Shown here: in pieces, positions 33,367 to 42,165 of the stretch
Layout of the letters: every line of letters begins with the position of its first letter
Position numbering within the stretch: the stretch's first letter is position 1
Source of the DNA: Hymenobacter gummosus
GTDB taxonomy: Bacteria; Bacteroidota; Bacteroidia; Cytophagales; Hymenobacteraceae
NCBI RefSeq assembly: GCF_003970915.1
Contig: NZ_RXOF01000001.1
Span: forward strand, 558,001-622,000
DNA: 64,000 bases
Direction of reading: 5' to 3'
Notes under the pieces: generated by a model
The model's database searches: none
What the model saw: only the letters and a program-made list of their open reading frames with translations
What the model was told of the DNA's origin: nothing
Translations under genes and position numbers: made by a program

Positions 33367-34917
33367 CTACTCGAAGCGGATGCGGGCCAGCTGCTCGATC
33401 TGCCAGACGTTTCCATCCTTGCGCAGCCGCCCCGGCGCCTCCGTGATGATGCGCGTAGCCGGCCCGCCGGGCACCTGATAGCGGCAGGCTTCCGACAGCA
33501 CGTCCGTGGTGCTCTGCAGGATGTACTCCTGCACCTGCGGGTCGTCGTTGAGCCGGAACGAGGCCACGTCGGGCTGCAAGGGGTCGGGCGTGATTTCGTA
33601 GATGCTGTCGGGCCGGGCCAGGGTCGTCAGCGCCTCCGCGGCAAAGCCTCCATCCACGGGCATCTCGGCGTAGAAATGCCCCAGCGGCTGCGGCTCGAGG
33701 TGCGGCGCCACCGGCGCCTCGTCCTGCGGCAGCGTCACCGATGGCACCAGGCGGTCCGACTCCCGCGCCGGCGCGGCCGGCATAACGGCGGGCAGGGCGG
33801 ATACCTCGGCGACGGGCGGAGTGGTCCTACGACTCGAAGTCGTAGGACCACTATCGTGGAACGACGACGGCAGGGGCGGAGTCACCGGCGCTACGGGCGG
33901 CGCGGCCGAGGCAGTACCGGATGGCACAGCCGGCGCCCCACTATCGTGGAATGACGCAGGCGGCGCTACCGCTGCGGGCGACGGGGTTATGAGCGGCGCA
34001 ACTGGCGTTACGGGCGCCACCGTGGGCATAGCCGGTGCGGCTTCGGCGGCGGCCCGGCCGTGGGGCTGCAGCTCGGCCAGGCGCTGCTGCACCAGCCGCT
34101 CCACCAGGTCCTCCACCTGCTTGCGCTGGCTGAACGTCAGCTCGGCGGGCGCTTCCTGGGCGGGGGGGCCGGTGCCCTTCATCGAGTCCAGCTCGGTGCG
34201 GTGCCGGCTGCTGCTGCTGCGCAATTCGCTGATGTGGCTGCGCAGCACCCGCCGCTCCAGCCACCAGAGCACCAGGCTCAAGAGCGACAAAATCAGCGCG
34301 ATGGGGCCGAAAAGCCTGGTCATCGGGCTTTCGGCGGCCCCGGCCACTACCGGGGTGGCGTTGTCGGCTTCTTCGGCCTCGGGCGTCGGCACCACCTCCG
34401 GGGTTTCCGTAGCGGTGGAGTCGAAGGCCACTTCACTTTCGGCGTTTACCTGCCCGATGTCGCCGGGGATGGGCGTACCCTGGCCCACGTAGGCCGACAG
34501 GGCGTCTTCCAGGCGCTTGAGCTGGGCCATGCGGGCCGGACTCTTACGCCGGGCCGCCGAGCCACCAAGCTTCTTCACGATTTCGGCGCTGAGCCGCTGC
34601 AGCCGGGACTGATCGGTGCCCAGTCCCTGGTACATCACGCCCCGGCCTTCCAGCGGCTGATATACCAAGGAGTACACGCGCTGGCTGTCGGCGCGGATGC
34701 TGTTTTCGAAGGCTTTGAGCGTGCCGTCGCAGCGCAGCTTGTTGTTCAGGTTGGCGCGGCCGTTGTCGTTGTACACGAAGCGCACGGTGGCGCACCAGAT
34801 CTGGACTTTTTTTTCTTCCAGCGTGGCCTGGCCGGGCACCGTCTGGGCCCAGGTCGCGGCGGTAGTAGTCAGCAGCAGGCCCGTCAGCAGGGCGGCGAGG
34901 CGGGGGACAATCCTCAT
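33367..34917 (-). CDS. Membrane-tethered coiled-coil/Pro-rich protein, divergent partner of the cytoskeleton-motor operon (516 aa)
   Basis: The start at 34917 gives a signal peptide (MRIVPRLAALLTGLLLTTTA). Order: exported domain about 25-150 (QIWCATVRFVYN, RMAQLKRLEDALSAYV), acidic linker, one transmembrane helix about 203-220 (IALILSLLSLVLWWLERR), a charged coiled segment, a Pro/Ala-rich linker, and a C-terminal domain about 410-516 (VASFRLNDDPQVQEYILQ; APGRLRKDGNVWQIEQLARI). This order and the C-terminal domain are shared with the protein at 42165-43490, so the two are paralogues and probably membrane partners. Two ASFHDSGAP / SSFHDSGPT copies in the linker derive from an inserted palindromic DNA repeat. 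No known family was recognised. Confidence 0.8.
   Translation of the reverse strand: MRIVPRLAALLTGLLLTTTAATWAQTVPGQATLEEKKVQIWCATVRFVYNDNGRANLNNKLRCDGTLKAFENSIRADSQRVYSLVYQPLEGRGVMYQGLGTDQSRLQRLSAEIVKKLGGSAARRKSPARMAQLKRLEDALSAYVGQGTPIPGDIGQVNAESEVAFDSTATETPEVVPTPEAEEADNATPVVAGAAESPMTRLFGPIALILSLLSLVLWWLERRVLRSHISELRSSSSRHRTELDSMKGTGPPAQEAPAELTFSQRKQVEDLVERLVQQRLAELQPHGRAAAEAAPAMPTVAPVTPVAPLITPSPAAVAPPASFHDSGAPAVPSGTASAAPPVAPVTPPLPSSFHDSGPTTSSRRTTPPVAEVSALPAVMPAAPARESDRLVPSVTLPQDEAPVAPHLEPQPLGHFYAEMPVDGGFAAEALTTLARPDSIYEITPDPLQPDVASFRLNDDPQVQEYILQSTTDVLSEACRYQVPGGPATRIITEAPGRLRKDGNVWQIEQLARIRFE
33820..33960. repeat. Palindromic repeat inserted in frame within a coding region
   Basis: A perfect 15-bp inverted repeat (33820-33834 and 33838-33852, AGTGGTCCTACGACT type, loop CGA) is followed by CACTATCGTGGAACGACG. 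A second CACTATCGTGGAATGACG, without the hairpin, lies about 90 bases on. The frame of the host gene stays open and the segment encodes part of its Pro-rich linker. Confidence 0.8.
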
Positions 34918-35158
34918 GCAATCAGGAGTGAGAGAGGGCGTGGGGTGGGCGGTGGCCAGAGCGGTCCGGCAGGGTGCTTTGGCCGACAAACCGGGCTAAG
35001 CTACCCGTTTTTGCCCAACCACCCGCACGCGGCGGCCCGACAACAACTGCCCCGGCGCCTACGTAGCCGAACGAAAAATTCGCCATTCGCCGCCCCGGCC
35101 CCGTAGCCCGAACCGGTCTTTCTTTGTAACTAGGCCGCATTAAGGTCTAGCTGATCCA

Positions 35159-36550
35159 ATGCCCCTGACTACCGACCCGCGCCGCCGCGCCGCCATCCTG
35201 TCCGCTCCCTCCTCTGGCTGGCCGCTGCGCCTGCGCCACCTGCTGTACGGTGCCGTGCTGCTGACCGCGGCCAGCTGCGGCGGCGAAACCACCGCTACCG
35301 AAAAAGCCGCCGCCACGGAAGAGGCTACCGCCCCGGCCGCCGCTCCAGCCGCCAAATCCACCGCACCAGCCGCCGCGACGCCGCTGAACGTAAGTATGTT
35401 CCTGGAGCTGTCGGGCGGCATGAAGGGCTTTATGCCCGTCAACACACCCGCCACTAGGCCCACCGAGTTTCAGGAGCGCGTCAGCCAGCTGGCCTCGCGC
35501 ACGCGCAGCAGCCCGGCCGTCAACGACGCGCAGTTTCTGCTGGCCCTGAAGGAAACGCCCACCGCCACCGATTACAACCACTTCCGTAGCGTGGTGCAGG
35601 GCGACACCCACGAGGCAGCGCTGGGCACCGAGCTACCTAGTATGCTGGAAAACATTCTGGCCCAGCCCAATGCCGCCGGTAGAGTCAACGTTATCGTGTC
35701 GGACTTCGTCTATGGCCCCGAGAACAAGGCCATGTCGGGCCAGATGCCCGTGCTGATAACCGACGCGCTGGCCACGAGCGTTTCCAAGAAACAGCTGGCG
35801 GTGGCCGTTCTGGGCGAAACTTCCGCCTTCCGGGGCTCTTTTCACCCGGCCGTAAAAAAGAAGGGCCGCGAAAAAGTGACGCTCACCAATGGCAAGCTGC
35901 CCTATTACATCTGGGTTGTCGGGCCAGCGGCGGCCGTGGGGCGCTACGTGAACGAGGTAATGCCCGCGCCCGGTCCGCAGACGCAGCAGGCGTATTTCGG
36001 CCTGCGCTTTCCGAAGGTGCCCTACGCGGCCGTGCTCACGCAGGTACCGCCCGGCAGCCCGCTGGGACCACGCCAAGGCGGCTCCGTATCGTTTTCTCAA
36101 GGCAGCGTAAGTACCAGTCTGGACATGGCGGACGTTAAGGACACCGTGAACTTTGCCGTGGCGCTGGACCTGCGCCAGCTGCCGGCCGCCTGGCGCGACC
36201 CGAAGTTCCTGAGCCAGAACCTGCAAGTAGCCCTACCAGGGGGCGAGGTTCGTCTCGTGAAAAACTCGGTGCAGGCGCTGAGCGGCGTAGCGGCCCTGCC
36301 CAATTACAGCCACGTGCTGCGTCTGCGCCTCACGGCCCTGCCCAAAGCCGGTGGCCGGCTCTCCATTAGCCTGCCGGCTCCCGGCGTGCCAGCCTGGGTG
36401 GCCCAGTGGAGCACCGACGACGACAACCAGCCCGGCCCGACGCCCCGCACCTATCGCCTCACCGAAATCATGACTGGCCTGCGCGACGCCTTTCCGCCGC
36501 AGCTGCCGCCGGTGTTTACCGCCGCTTTCACTCTCTCCAACGACGATTAA
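35159..36550 (+). CDS. Lipoprotein with degenerate vWA-like domain, first gene of the cytoskeleton-motor operon (463 aa)
   Basis: Long-leader lipoprotein signal with TAASC (Cys40), an Ala/Pro/Thr-rich linker to about 75, then an alpha/beta-looking domain. The first strand NVSMFLELSGGMKGFM (about 77-92) resembles a von Willebrand A MIDAS start but has E-L-S-G-G in place of D-x-S-x-S. VNVIVSDFVYGP (about 176-187) fits the later MIDAS aspartate strand. A beta-rich C-terminal part follows. The vWA reading is inference from these strands. The divergent gene starts 241 bp away and the next gene follows after 16 bp, so this gene most likely leads the operon. The location is probably periplasmic or outer-membrane. 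Confidence 0.82.
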   Translation: MPLTTDPRRRAAILSAPSSGWPLRLRHLLYGAVLLTAASCGGETTATEKAAATEEATAPAAAPAAKSTAPAAATPLNVSMFLELSGGMKGFMPVNTPATRPTEFQERVSQLASRTRSSPAVNDAQFLLALKETPTATDYNHFRSVVQGDTHEAALGTELPSMLENILAQPNAAGRVNVIVSDFVYGPENKAMSGQMPVLITDALATSVSKKQLAVAVLGETSAFRGSFHPAVKKKGREKVTLTNGKLPYYIWVVGPAAAVGRYVNEVMPAPGPQTQQAYFGLRFPKVPYAAVLTQVPPGSPLGPRQGGSVSFSQGSVSTSLDMADVKDTVNFAVALDLRQLPAAWRDPKFLSQNLQVALPGGEVRLVKNSVQALSGVAALPNYSHVLRLRLTALPKAGGRLSISLPAPGVPAWVAQWSTDDDNQPGPTPRTYRLTEIMTGLRDAFPPQLPPVFTAAFTLSNDD

Positions 36551-36566
36551 CCCTTCTCCGCACTTT

Positions 36567-36977
36567 ATGCAGCAGTTCTTCAACAGCCTATACACGTTCT
36601 TCGTCGGGCTGCTCTATGACCGCAAAACGCCCTTCTTTGGCCAGTACAAGGCCGGCATCTTCAACGACACGGGCTTTTACACGCTGCTCACGGCGCTGGG
36701 CCTGGTGCTGGTTTTTTATTACCTGTTCAATCACCTGGCGCCCCGGCTGACGCACCTGGGCCTGTACCGCCCGCTGCACTGGCTGCTGGTGCTGCTGCTG
36801 GTGGCGGGCCTGGGTGCCCTCATTGCCTGGCGCGTGAGCACCGGCCAGCAGGCCGGGGCCGATGCGTACATGCGCTACTTTATCGTGGCCAATACGCTGG
36901 TGGCTGTGCTGTGGTACGTGCTGTTCTCGCTGGCCCTGAAATGGGGTTCCCACCACGCCCGCCGCACCCCGTTTTAG
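36567..36977 (+). CDS. Three-helix membrane protein of the operon (136 aa)
   Basis: No signal peptide. An amphipathic N-terminus (FFNSLYTFFVGLLYDRKTPF) is followed by three transmembrane helices at about 34-57 (TLLTALGLVLVFYYLFNHLA), 70-88 (HWLLVLLLVAGLGALIAW) and 103-125 (YFIVANTLVAVLWYVLFSLA), with a short basic tail. The family was not recognised. It begins 16 bp after the vWA-like lipoprotein gene and is followed by a 159-bp gap before the tubulin-like gene. It is presumably an inner-membrane subunit of the same assembly. Confidence 0.8.
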   Translation: MQQFFNSLYTFFVGLLYDRKTPFFGQYKAGIFNDTGFYTLLTALGLVLVFYYLFNHLAPRLTHLGLYRPLHWLLVLLLVAGLGALIAWRVSTGQQAGADAYMRYFIVANTLVAVLWYVLFSLALKWGSHHARRTPF

Positions 36978-37136
36978 CCTGCTGACAGTCCGCCGGGCTG
37001 CGACGCTGCCGAAGCATTCCGCTTGGCCGACGCGGCCGGGTACTCATCGACCACCGTGCCCGAGCCCGCGACACTTGACGCACGGCCCAGGTGCGGTGGC
37101 CGTCCATTTTTTTCTGCTTTTCCCCGAATCCGATTC

Positions 37137-38633
37137 ATGGCTCGTCTTTTCATCTTCGCCGTAGGCGGCACCGGCGCCCGTGTGCTCCGCTCCCTTACCA
37201 TGCTGCTGGCGGCCGGCCTGCGTTTGCCCGACTGCGAGCAGGTGGTGCCCGTGCTGGTGGACCCCGATACTCAGAACGGCGACGTGACGCGCACCGTGGA
37301 CCTGCTCAAGCGCTACGCCCGCATCCACCAAGCCTTGCACCAGGACGGCCAGCACCCGCGCGGACCGGGCTTCTTCGGGCAGTCCCTCTCCACGCTGGCC
37401 CAGCTCAACGAGGGCGGCGGCGTACAGCTGGCCGATTCGTTCGTGTATGACTTCGGCGGTATCAACCAGTCGTTCCGCGACTACATCCGCTACGGCGACG
37501 CGTCGGTGGAAACACGCGGCCTGCTCGACCTGCTGTTTACGCCCGATAGCCTCGACGCCAACCTGGACCTGGGTTTCCGCGGCTCGCCCAACGTGGGCAG
37601 CGTGGTGCTGAACTCACTGGTGCAGGCGCCCGAAATGACCTACCTGGCCCAGACGCTCAACGCCAATGACCGGGTGTTTTTCATCAGCAGCATCTTCGGC
37701 GGCACCGGGGCGGCAGGCTTCCCGCTGCTGGTGAAGAACCTGCGCAACCCCGATGGCCCGCTGCCCCAGCACAACGTGCGCGGGCAGGTAAAAGCCGGCG
37801 CGCTGGTGATGCTGCCTTACTTCAAGCTCCAGCAGCCCACGCCGCAGGAGCGGGCTGAAGGCCGGGACTTCATTGACTCCAATACCTTCATCACCAAAAC
37901 CAAAACCGCGCTCAGCTACTACGCCAACCACCTTGACGGGCTGGAGGCGCTATACTACCTGGGCGACCAGGCCGGCCAGCCCCTGCCCAACAACCCCGGC
38001 CGCTCGGAGCAGCGCAACCAGGCTCACCTGCTGGAACTGCTGGGTGCCCTGGCTATTCCGCATTTCCTCGAACAGCCCGCCGCCCAGCTCGACCGCCGCA
38101 ACCCAGCCTACCACGAGTTCGGGCTCGGCAGCGCGGCCGCCAGCAGTACCCTCTTCGATTTCAGCCAGCTCCCGCCGGAGCTGCGCCAGTCGGTGGCCCG
38201 CCCCATGATTCGCTTCCACTACTTCGCCCGCTACTTCCAGCAGCACCTGCTGGCCAAGAAGGATACGCCCCTGTTCCGCGTAGGGCAGCTGGGCCGCCAC
38301 CTGCCCGCCAACGCCGGCCCCCTGGCCGACCTAACTAGCTTCTTCGGCGAGTACGACCAGTGGCTGCGCGAGCTGGGCGTGAACGAGCGGAAATTCGGCG
38401 CGCTACTGGCCGACGAAACTGACTTCAACCACATGGTAAAAGATAAGCCCATCAAGACCGGCTTCCTCAACAGCGGCCTGACCGACCAAGTGTTGCGCAC
38501 TGAGCTGGACAAGGCCGTGAGCGGAACCAAGAGCCTGGAAAACCCCGACGCGGCCCGCGCCCTGCGCTGGCTGGTGGAAGCATTCGACGTGGCCACCGAG
38601 AAAGTGGTGGCGGATAAGCTGCAGTACAGCTAA
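37137..38633 (+). CDS. Tubulin/FtsZ-like GTPase (498 aa)
   Basis: Predicted cytosolic member of the tubulin superfamily (Tubulin_2-like). The start at 37137 gives MARLFIFAVGGTGARVLRSL, whose first strand and Gly loop match the nucleotide-binding start of FtsZ and tubulins. VLVDPDTQNGDVTRTVDLLK follows as strand 2. The tubulin signature GGGTGSG is represented by FGGTGAAG at residues 187-194, in the context VFFISSIFGGTGAAGFPLLV, at the expected distance. The C-terminal 300 residues contain no FtsZ tail motif. It precedes an actin-fold ATPase gene by 43 bp. Polymerisation and GTP use are family-based expectation, not shown. Confidence 0.8.
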   Translation: MARLFIFAVGGTGARVLRSLTMLLAAGLRLPDCEQVVPVLVDPDTQNGDVTRTVDLLKRYARIHQALHQDGQHPRGPGFFGQSLSTLAQLNEGGGVQLADSFVYDFGGINQSFRDYIRYGDASVETRGLLDLLFTPDSLDANLDLGFRGSPNVGSVVLNSLVQAPEMTYLAQTLNANDRVFFISSIFGGTGAAGFPLLVKNLRNPDGPLPQHNVRGQVKAGALVMLPYFKLQQPTPQERAEGRDFIDSNTFITKTKTALSYYANHLDGLEALYYLGDQAGQPLPNNPGRSEQRNQAHLLELLGALAIPHFLEQPAAQLDRRNPAYHEFGLGSAAASSTLFDFSQLPPELRQSVARPMIRFHYFARYFQQHLLAKKDTPLFRVGQLGRHLPANAGPLADLTSFFGEYDQWLRELGVNERKFGALLADETDFNHMVKDKPIKTGFLNSGLTDQVLRTELDKAVSGTKSLENPDAARALRWLVEAFDVATEKVVADKLQYS

Positions 38634-38676
38634 ACAACGCCCGTGGCTTTTTTAACTTCTCCGACCATTCCTATTC

Positions 38677-41600
38677 ATGGCTAAGATACTGCGCCTGCAC
38701 GGCATCGGCCCGGCTACTCACGAAGGCTGGTACCCGACCGGCAAACTCGGACCCAACGAAATCGAAGGCCCCAACGGCATCCAAGACCCCGACGGGGCGA
38801 AGGCCGAACGCGTGGCCGTGGCCATTCCCTCGCCCTTTGCCCGGATGCACTTGGTGGAAACGGCCTTGGACTACGTGCGCACGGCCAGCCCCGCCGATGG
38901 CACCGACACGGTGCACCACCGGCTGGTGAGTCAGTTCTGGGACCTGTGGGAACTGGTGTTCAACTACCACCAGCAGAAGCTGCGCCAGCTCGTCGTGCGC
39001 CCCTGGAACCGCACCACCGAGCTGAACGCCCTGAAAGCCCGCCCCAGTACCCAGGCGCTGGCCCAGGCGCTGGAGCTGTACCTGAGCGACCCACGCTTTG
39101 CCCGGGCCGATGAGCTGCACCTGCTGTACTTTCCCGGCGCCACCGCCACCGAGCCGCCCCAGCTGCTGGGCGGCACCTCGCCGCTGACGGTGTTTTTCCC
39201 GCACCCGGCCCTGCGCCCGCTGCCCGTGCAGCGCCCCGAAGGCGGTGGCCATTACTTCGATGGCCGCTACGTGGCACTGGCCCAGCGCGAGCAGGCGTTC
39301 CAGAATTATGTGTACCAGCAGTTTGTAGCCGAAGAGCAGTTGCGAAACCTGGCCCCGGCCGTGTACCGCGCCCTCGACCGGGACCGATTAAACCTCTGGG
39401 CCTTCGAGGGGGCCGCACAGCTGGCCCAGTACCTGCCCCTGCTCGATCAAAGCCGCAACCCCGTGAGCGTGGCCGGCGTGGCCGTGCGCGTGCGCCCTGA
39501 CCAAAACACCGTCCGCAGCTCCGACTTCACGATTCAGCCCACGCGCCTGCCCGGCGCCGGCTGGCCAATGCCCACGCCGTTGCCATTGGTGCTGCGCCCT
39601 GGCCTGCAGATGCCCGGCAAGCTGTACTATAACAACTCGCAGCTGGCCGACAGCGGCAGCAAAGTGCCCGCCGCCGATGCCCGCGCCCTTTCCGACCGCA
39701 CCCTGCCGGGCCCGGAGCTGACCTACCCCTACCTCACGCTCAACGACCTGCTGGAAGAAACCCTGCTGACGGTGCCCTACGAGGTGGACGATTCGCGCTT
39801 CGTAACCGGCGAGCTGAAAGTGGCGCCCGGGTACAAGCCCACCTGCTGGCCCCTGCTGCCCGTCACGCCCCAGTATTTCGATTACTTCACTCCGCAAGAC
39901 CTAGCCACCCAACTCACGCTGGAGCTGGACCCGGCCTGCGTGCGGGTGCGCCTGCGCATCCCCGTCAGTGGCGGCTTCACCGTGGACTACGAGCGGGCTT
40001 ACTACCCCAATCCGCGCACCGAGGGCCTGGGCCGTCTGCTGGTGACCAACATCGGGGTGTCGGTGTTCCCGTTCATGAAGATCGAGGACGCGCCGCAGTT
40101 CAACGATTTTTACCGGGTAATGCTGGTGGATGCCAACACCGGCGCAACCCAAGTAAACAGGCCGGTAGAGTTGCGTTTTGGTGTGAATGGCCAGCCGGTA
40201 CCGGAAACCGGCGTGGAACGCAGCGCCAAGCCCTATCGGCGCACGCTCAAAACCGCGTCCGACGAAGGCAGCACCTACTACGAAATCAACGGCACGGCTT
40301 TCGACTATGCCCAAGTCATCAGCCCTGGCCCGGTCGATGGCCGCGCCTTGCTGGTGCCTAAGTGGCGCGAGGTCCGGCAGGGGACCAAAGAGTTTCGCTT
40401 TGCCATCGACTTCGGTACCACCAATACCCACGTAGCCTACAACGACGGCCCGAACCAACCGCCGCAGCCGCTGCATTTCGGCCCGGACGACACCCCGGTA
40501 GCCCTGCTGAAAAAGCCTGCCAGCGGCCTCGACTTCGCGCCCTACGACCAGCTTTACCGCGGCATCGAGGACGACCCCGGTAGCGGCGTGGGCATCAAGC
40601 GCTGGCAGCTGTACCAGCAACGCGAGTTTATCCCGGCGTTTATCGGGGCGGCTGGCTCGCCCTACCAGTTCCCGATTCGGACCGCCACGAGTGAGTCGGC
40701 CCGCTTTTCGGTGGAAACGCCCCAGCTGCTGGCCAACCTCAACGTGGGCTTCGGGCTCAACACCGAAGAACAACCCATCGACACCTACCACACCAACCTG
40801 AAATGGGCCGGCGTGGATGAAGCAGCGCGCCACCGGGTGCAATTGTTTTTCCGCGAGATGCTGCTGCTGTTCAAATATAAGGCGGCGGTACATGGCGGCA
40901 ATTTGGCCACCACCACGGTGGTGTGGTTTGCCCCCATCAGCTTCCCGGTCCGGGCCCTCAGCCTGTACGAGAACCTGTGGAACAAGCTGTTCGCCGAAAT
41001 TTTTCGCTCCACCAAGCGCACGGTGTACATGCCGGAGTCGTCGGCGCCGTATTTCTACCTCACCCGCAACGGCACCATGCAGCAGGGCGTGCGCCGGCAG
41101 GTGCTGCTGGAGCACAACGAAAGCGCCGCGTTTATCGACATCGGTGGCGGTACCAGCGACGTGCTGCTGTACGCCAACGTGCCCGGCAGCTTCCCTAATC
41201 AGAAGCCTCACCCGGTGTTTAGCACGTCGTTCCGCTTTGCCGGCAACGACCTGTGGGGTGACGGGGCCACCGATGTGCGCGGCGGTAAAGACAACGGCCT
41301 GGTACGCTTCGGGCTCGAAAGCCTCGCGGCCAGTCCCGCCCCCACGACGCGCGCCGCCGAGCAGGCCCGCAAATACCTGAAGGCCGTGGTCGATAACTCC
41401 GCGTTTGGTTCGGCGGAAGTGGCCAGCCTGCTCTTCAACTACGAAGCCGAGCTACAGTTCGGCGAACGGCTGCTGCACGCCAACCACCTGCTGGTACTGT
41501 TCTACCTGCATTTTGGCGCCATCGTGTACCACCTGGGCCAGCTAACCAAGCTGCGCGGCCTAGCCCCGCCCCGCTACCTGTGCTTCACCGGTCGGGGCTC

Positions 41601-42165
41601 GATGTACCTGCGCCTGCTGTGCCCGGGCTCGTTGCGGCCCCTGGAGCAGGTGGCCCGCGTGGTGCTGGCCCGCACTACCGGCGCCGAGGTACCTGCCAGC
41701 TTCAGCATTCTGCTGGCCGACGACCCCAAGCAGACCACGGCCAACGGGGGCGTACTGGCCACCGGCCTCGGCACCGACGATACGGCCGAAGCCCCTCCGG
41801 TGCTCTGCCCCGTGGGTACCGGCGGCACCGAGCCGGCCGAACTGCGCCCTCTGCACCCCTCGGAGGTTACGGAGGCCGTAAAGCAGGCGGTACTCCAGAA
41901 CGTGCACGACTGCCTGACGCTGCTGCTGACTGACCCGGAACTGCAAGCCGCCCAACAGAATCTGGGCCTGAAAAACCCGCCGAACTTTGTGCTGCAGGAA
42001 GCATTGGCCGCCACAGCCGACTCGTTTACCCTGAGCCGGCAGTACTACACCTATACTCTGCCCGACGGGGAAACCATCCCCGAAACGCTGTTTTTCATGC
42101 CGCTCAAGCACACGCTCTACGTGCTGTCGCAGAAGCTGCACCAATCCGTTCAGAAGTCCGCGTGA
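38677..42165 (+). CDS. Large actin/Hsp70-fold (ASKHA) ATPase with long N-terminal extension (1162 aa)
   Basis: The C-terminal half is an actin-like ATPase with all three nucleotide motifs: phosphate-1 FAIDFGTTNTHVAYN (Asp about 578), phosphate-2 FIDIGGGTSDVLLY (Asp about 821) and the adenosine motif CFTGRGSMYLRLL (about 969-981). The first 570 residues are unusual. They begin ILRLHGIGPATHEGWYPTGK, then LHLLYFPGATATEPPQLLGG, and look mixed alpha/beta with no signal peptide. SrfB-family virulence proteins are similarly large ASKHA proteins, but I cannot confirm membership. The stop overlaps the next ATG (TGATG), so translation is probably coupled. The predicted location is the cytosol, at the membrane. 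Confidence 0.85.
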   Translation: MAKILRLHGIGPATHEGWYPTGKLGPNEIEGPNGIQDPDGAKAERVAVAIPSPFARMHLVETALDYVRTASPADGTDTVHHRLVSQFWDLWELVFNYHQQKLRQLVVRPWNRTTELNALKARPSTQALAQALELYLSDPRFARADELHLLYFPGATATEPPQLLGGTSPLTVFFPHPALRPLPVQRPEGGGHYFDGRYVALAQREQAFQNYVYQQFVAEEQLRNLAPAVYRALDRDRLNLWAFEGAAQLAQYLPLLDQSRNPVSVAGVAVRVRPDQNTVRSSDFTIQPTRLPGAGWPMPTPLPLVLRPGLQMPGKLYYNNSQLADSGSKVPAADARALSDRTLPGPELTYPYLTLNDLLEETLLTVPYEVDDSRFVTGELKVAPGYKPTCWPLLPVTPQYFDYFTPQDLATQLTLELDPACVRVRLRIPVSGGFTVDYERAYYPNPRTEGLGRLLVTNIGVSVFPFMKIEDAPQFNDFYRVMLVDANTGATQVNRPVELRFGVNGQPVPETGVERSAKPYRRTLKTASDEGSTYYEINGTAFDYAQVISPGPVDGRALLVPKWREVRQGTKEFRFAIDFGTTNTHVAYNDGPNQPPQPLHFGPDDTPVALLKKPASGLDFAPYDQLYRGIEDDPGSGVGIKRWQLYQQREFIPAFIGAAGSPYQFPIRTATSESARFSVETPQLLANLNVGFGLNTEEQPIDTYHTNLKWAGVDEAARHRVQLFFREMLLLFKYKAAVHGGNLATTTVVWFAPISFPVRALSLYENLWNKLFAEIFRSTKRTVYMPESSAPYFYLTRNGTMQQGVRRQVLLEHNESAAFIDIGGGTSDVLLYANVPGSFPNQKPHPVFSTSFRFAGNDLWGDGATDVRGGKDNGLVRFGLESLAASPAPTTRAAEQARKYLKAVVDNSAFGSAEVASLLFNYEAELQFGERLLHANHLLVLFYLHFGAIVYHLGQLTKLRGLAPPRYLCFTGRGSMYLRLLCPGSLRPLEQVARVVLARTTGAEVPASFSILLADDPKQTTANGGVLATGLGTDDTAEAPPVLCPVGTGGTEPAELRPLHPSEVTEAVKQAVLQNVHDCLTLLLTDPELQAAQQNLGLKNPPNFVLQEALAATADSFTLSRQYYTYTLPDGETIPETLFFMPLKHTLYVLSQKLHQSVQKSA

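Noticed and set aside
38677-42165. Naming the large ATPase gene srfB
   Set aside because: Size and ASKHA motifs are compatible, but no specific SrfB signature could be verified without a profile search.
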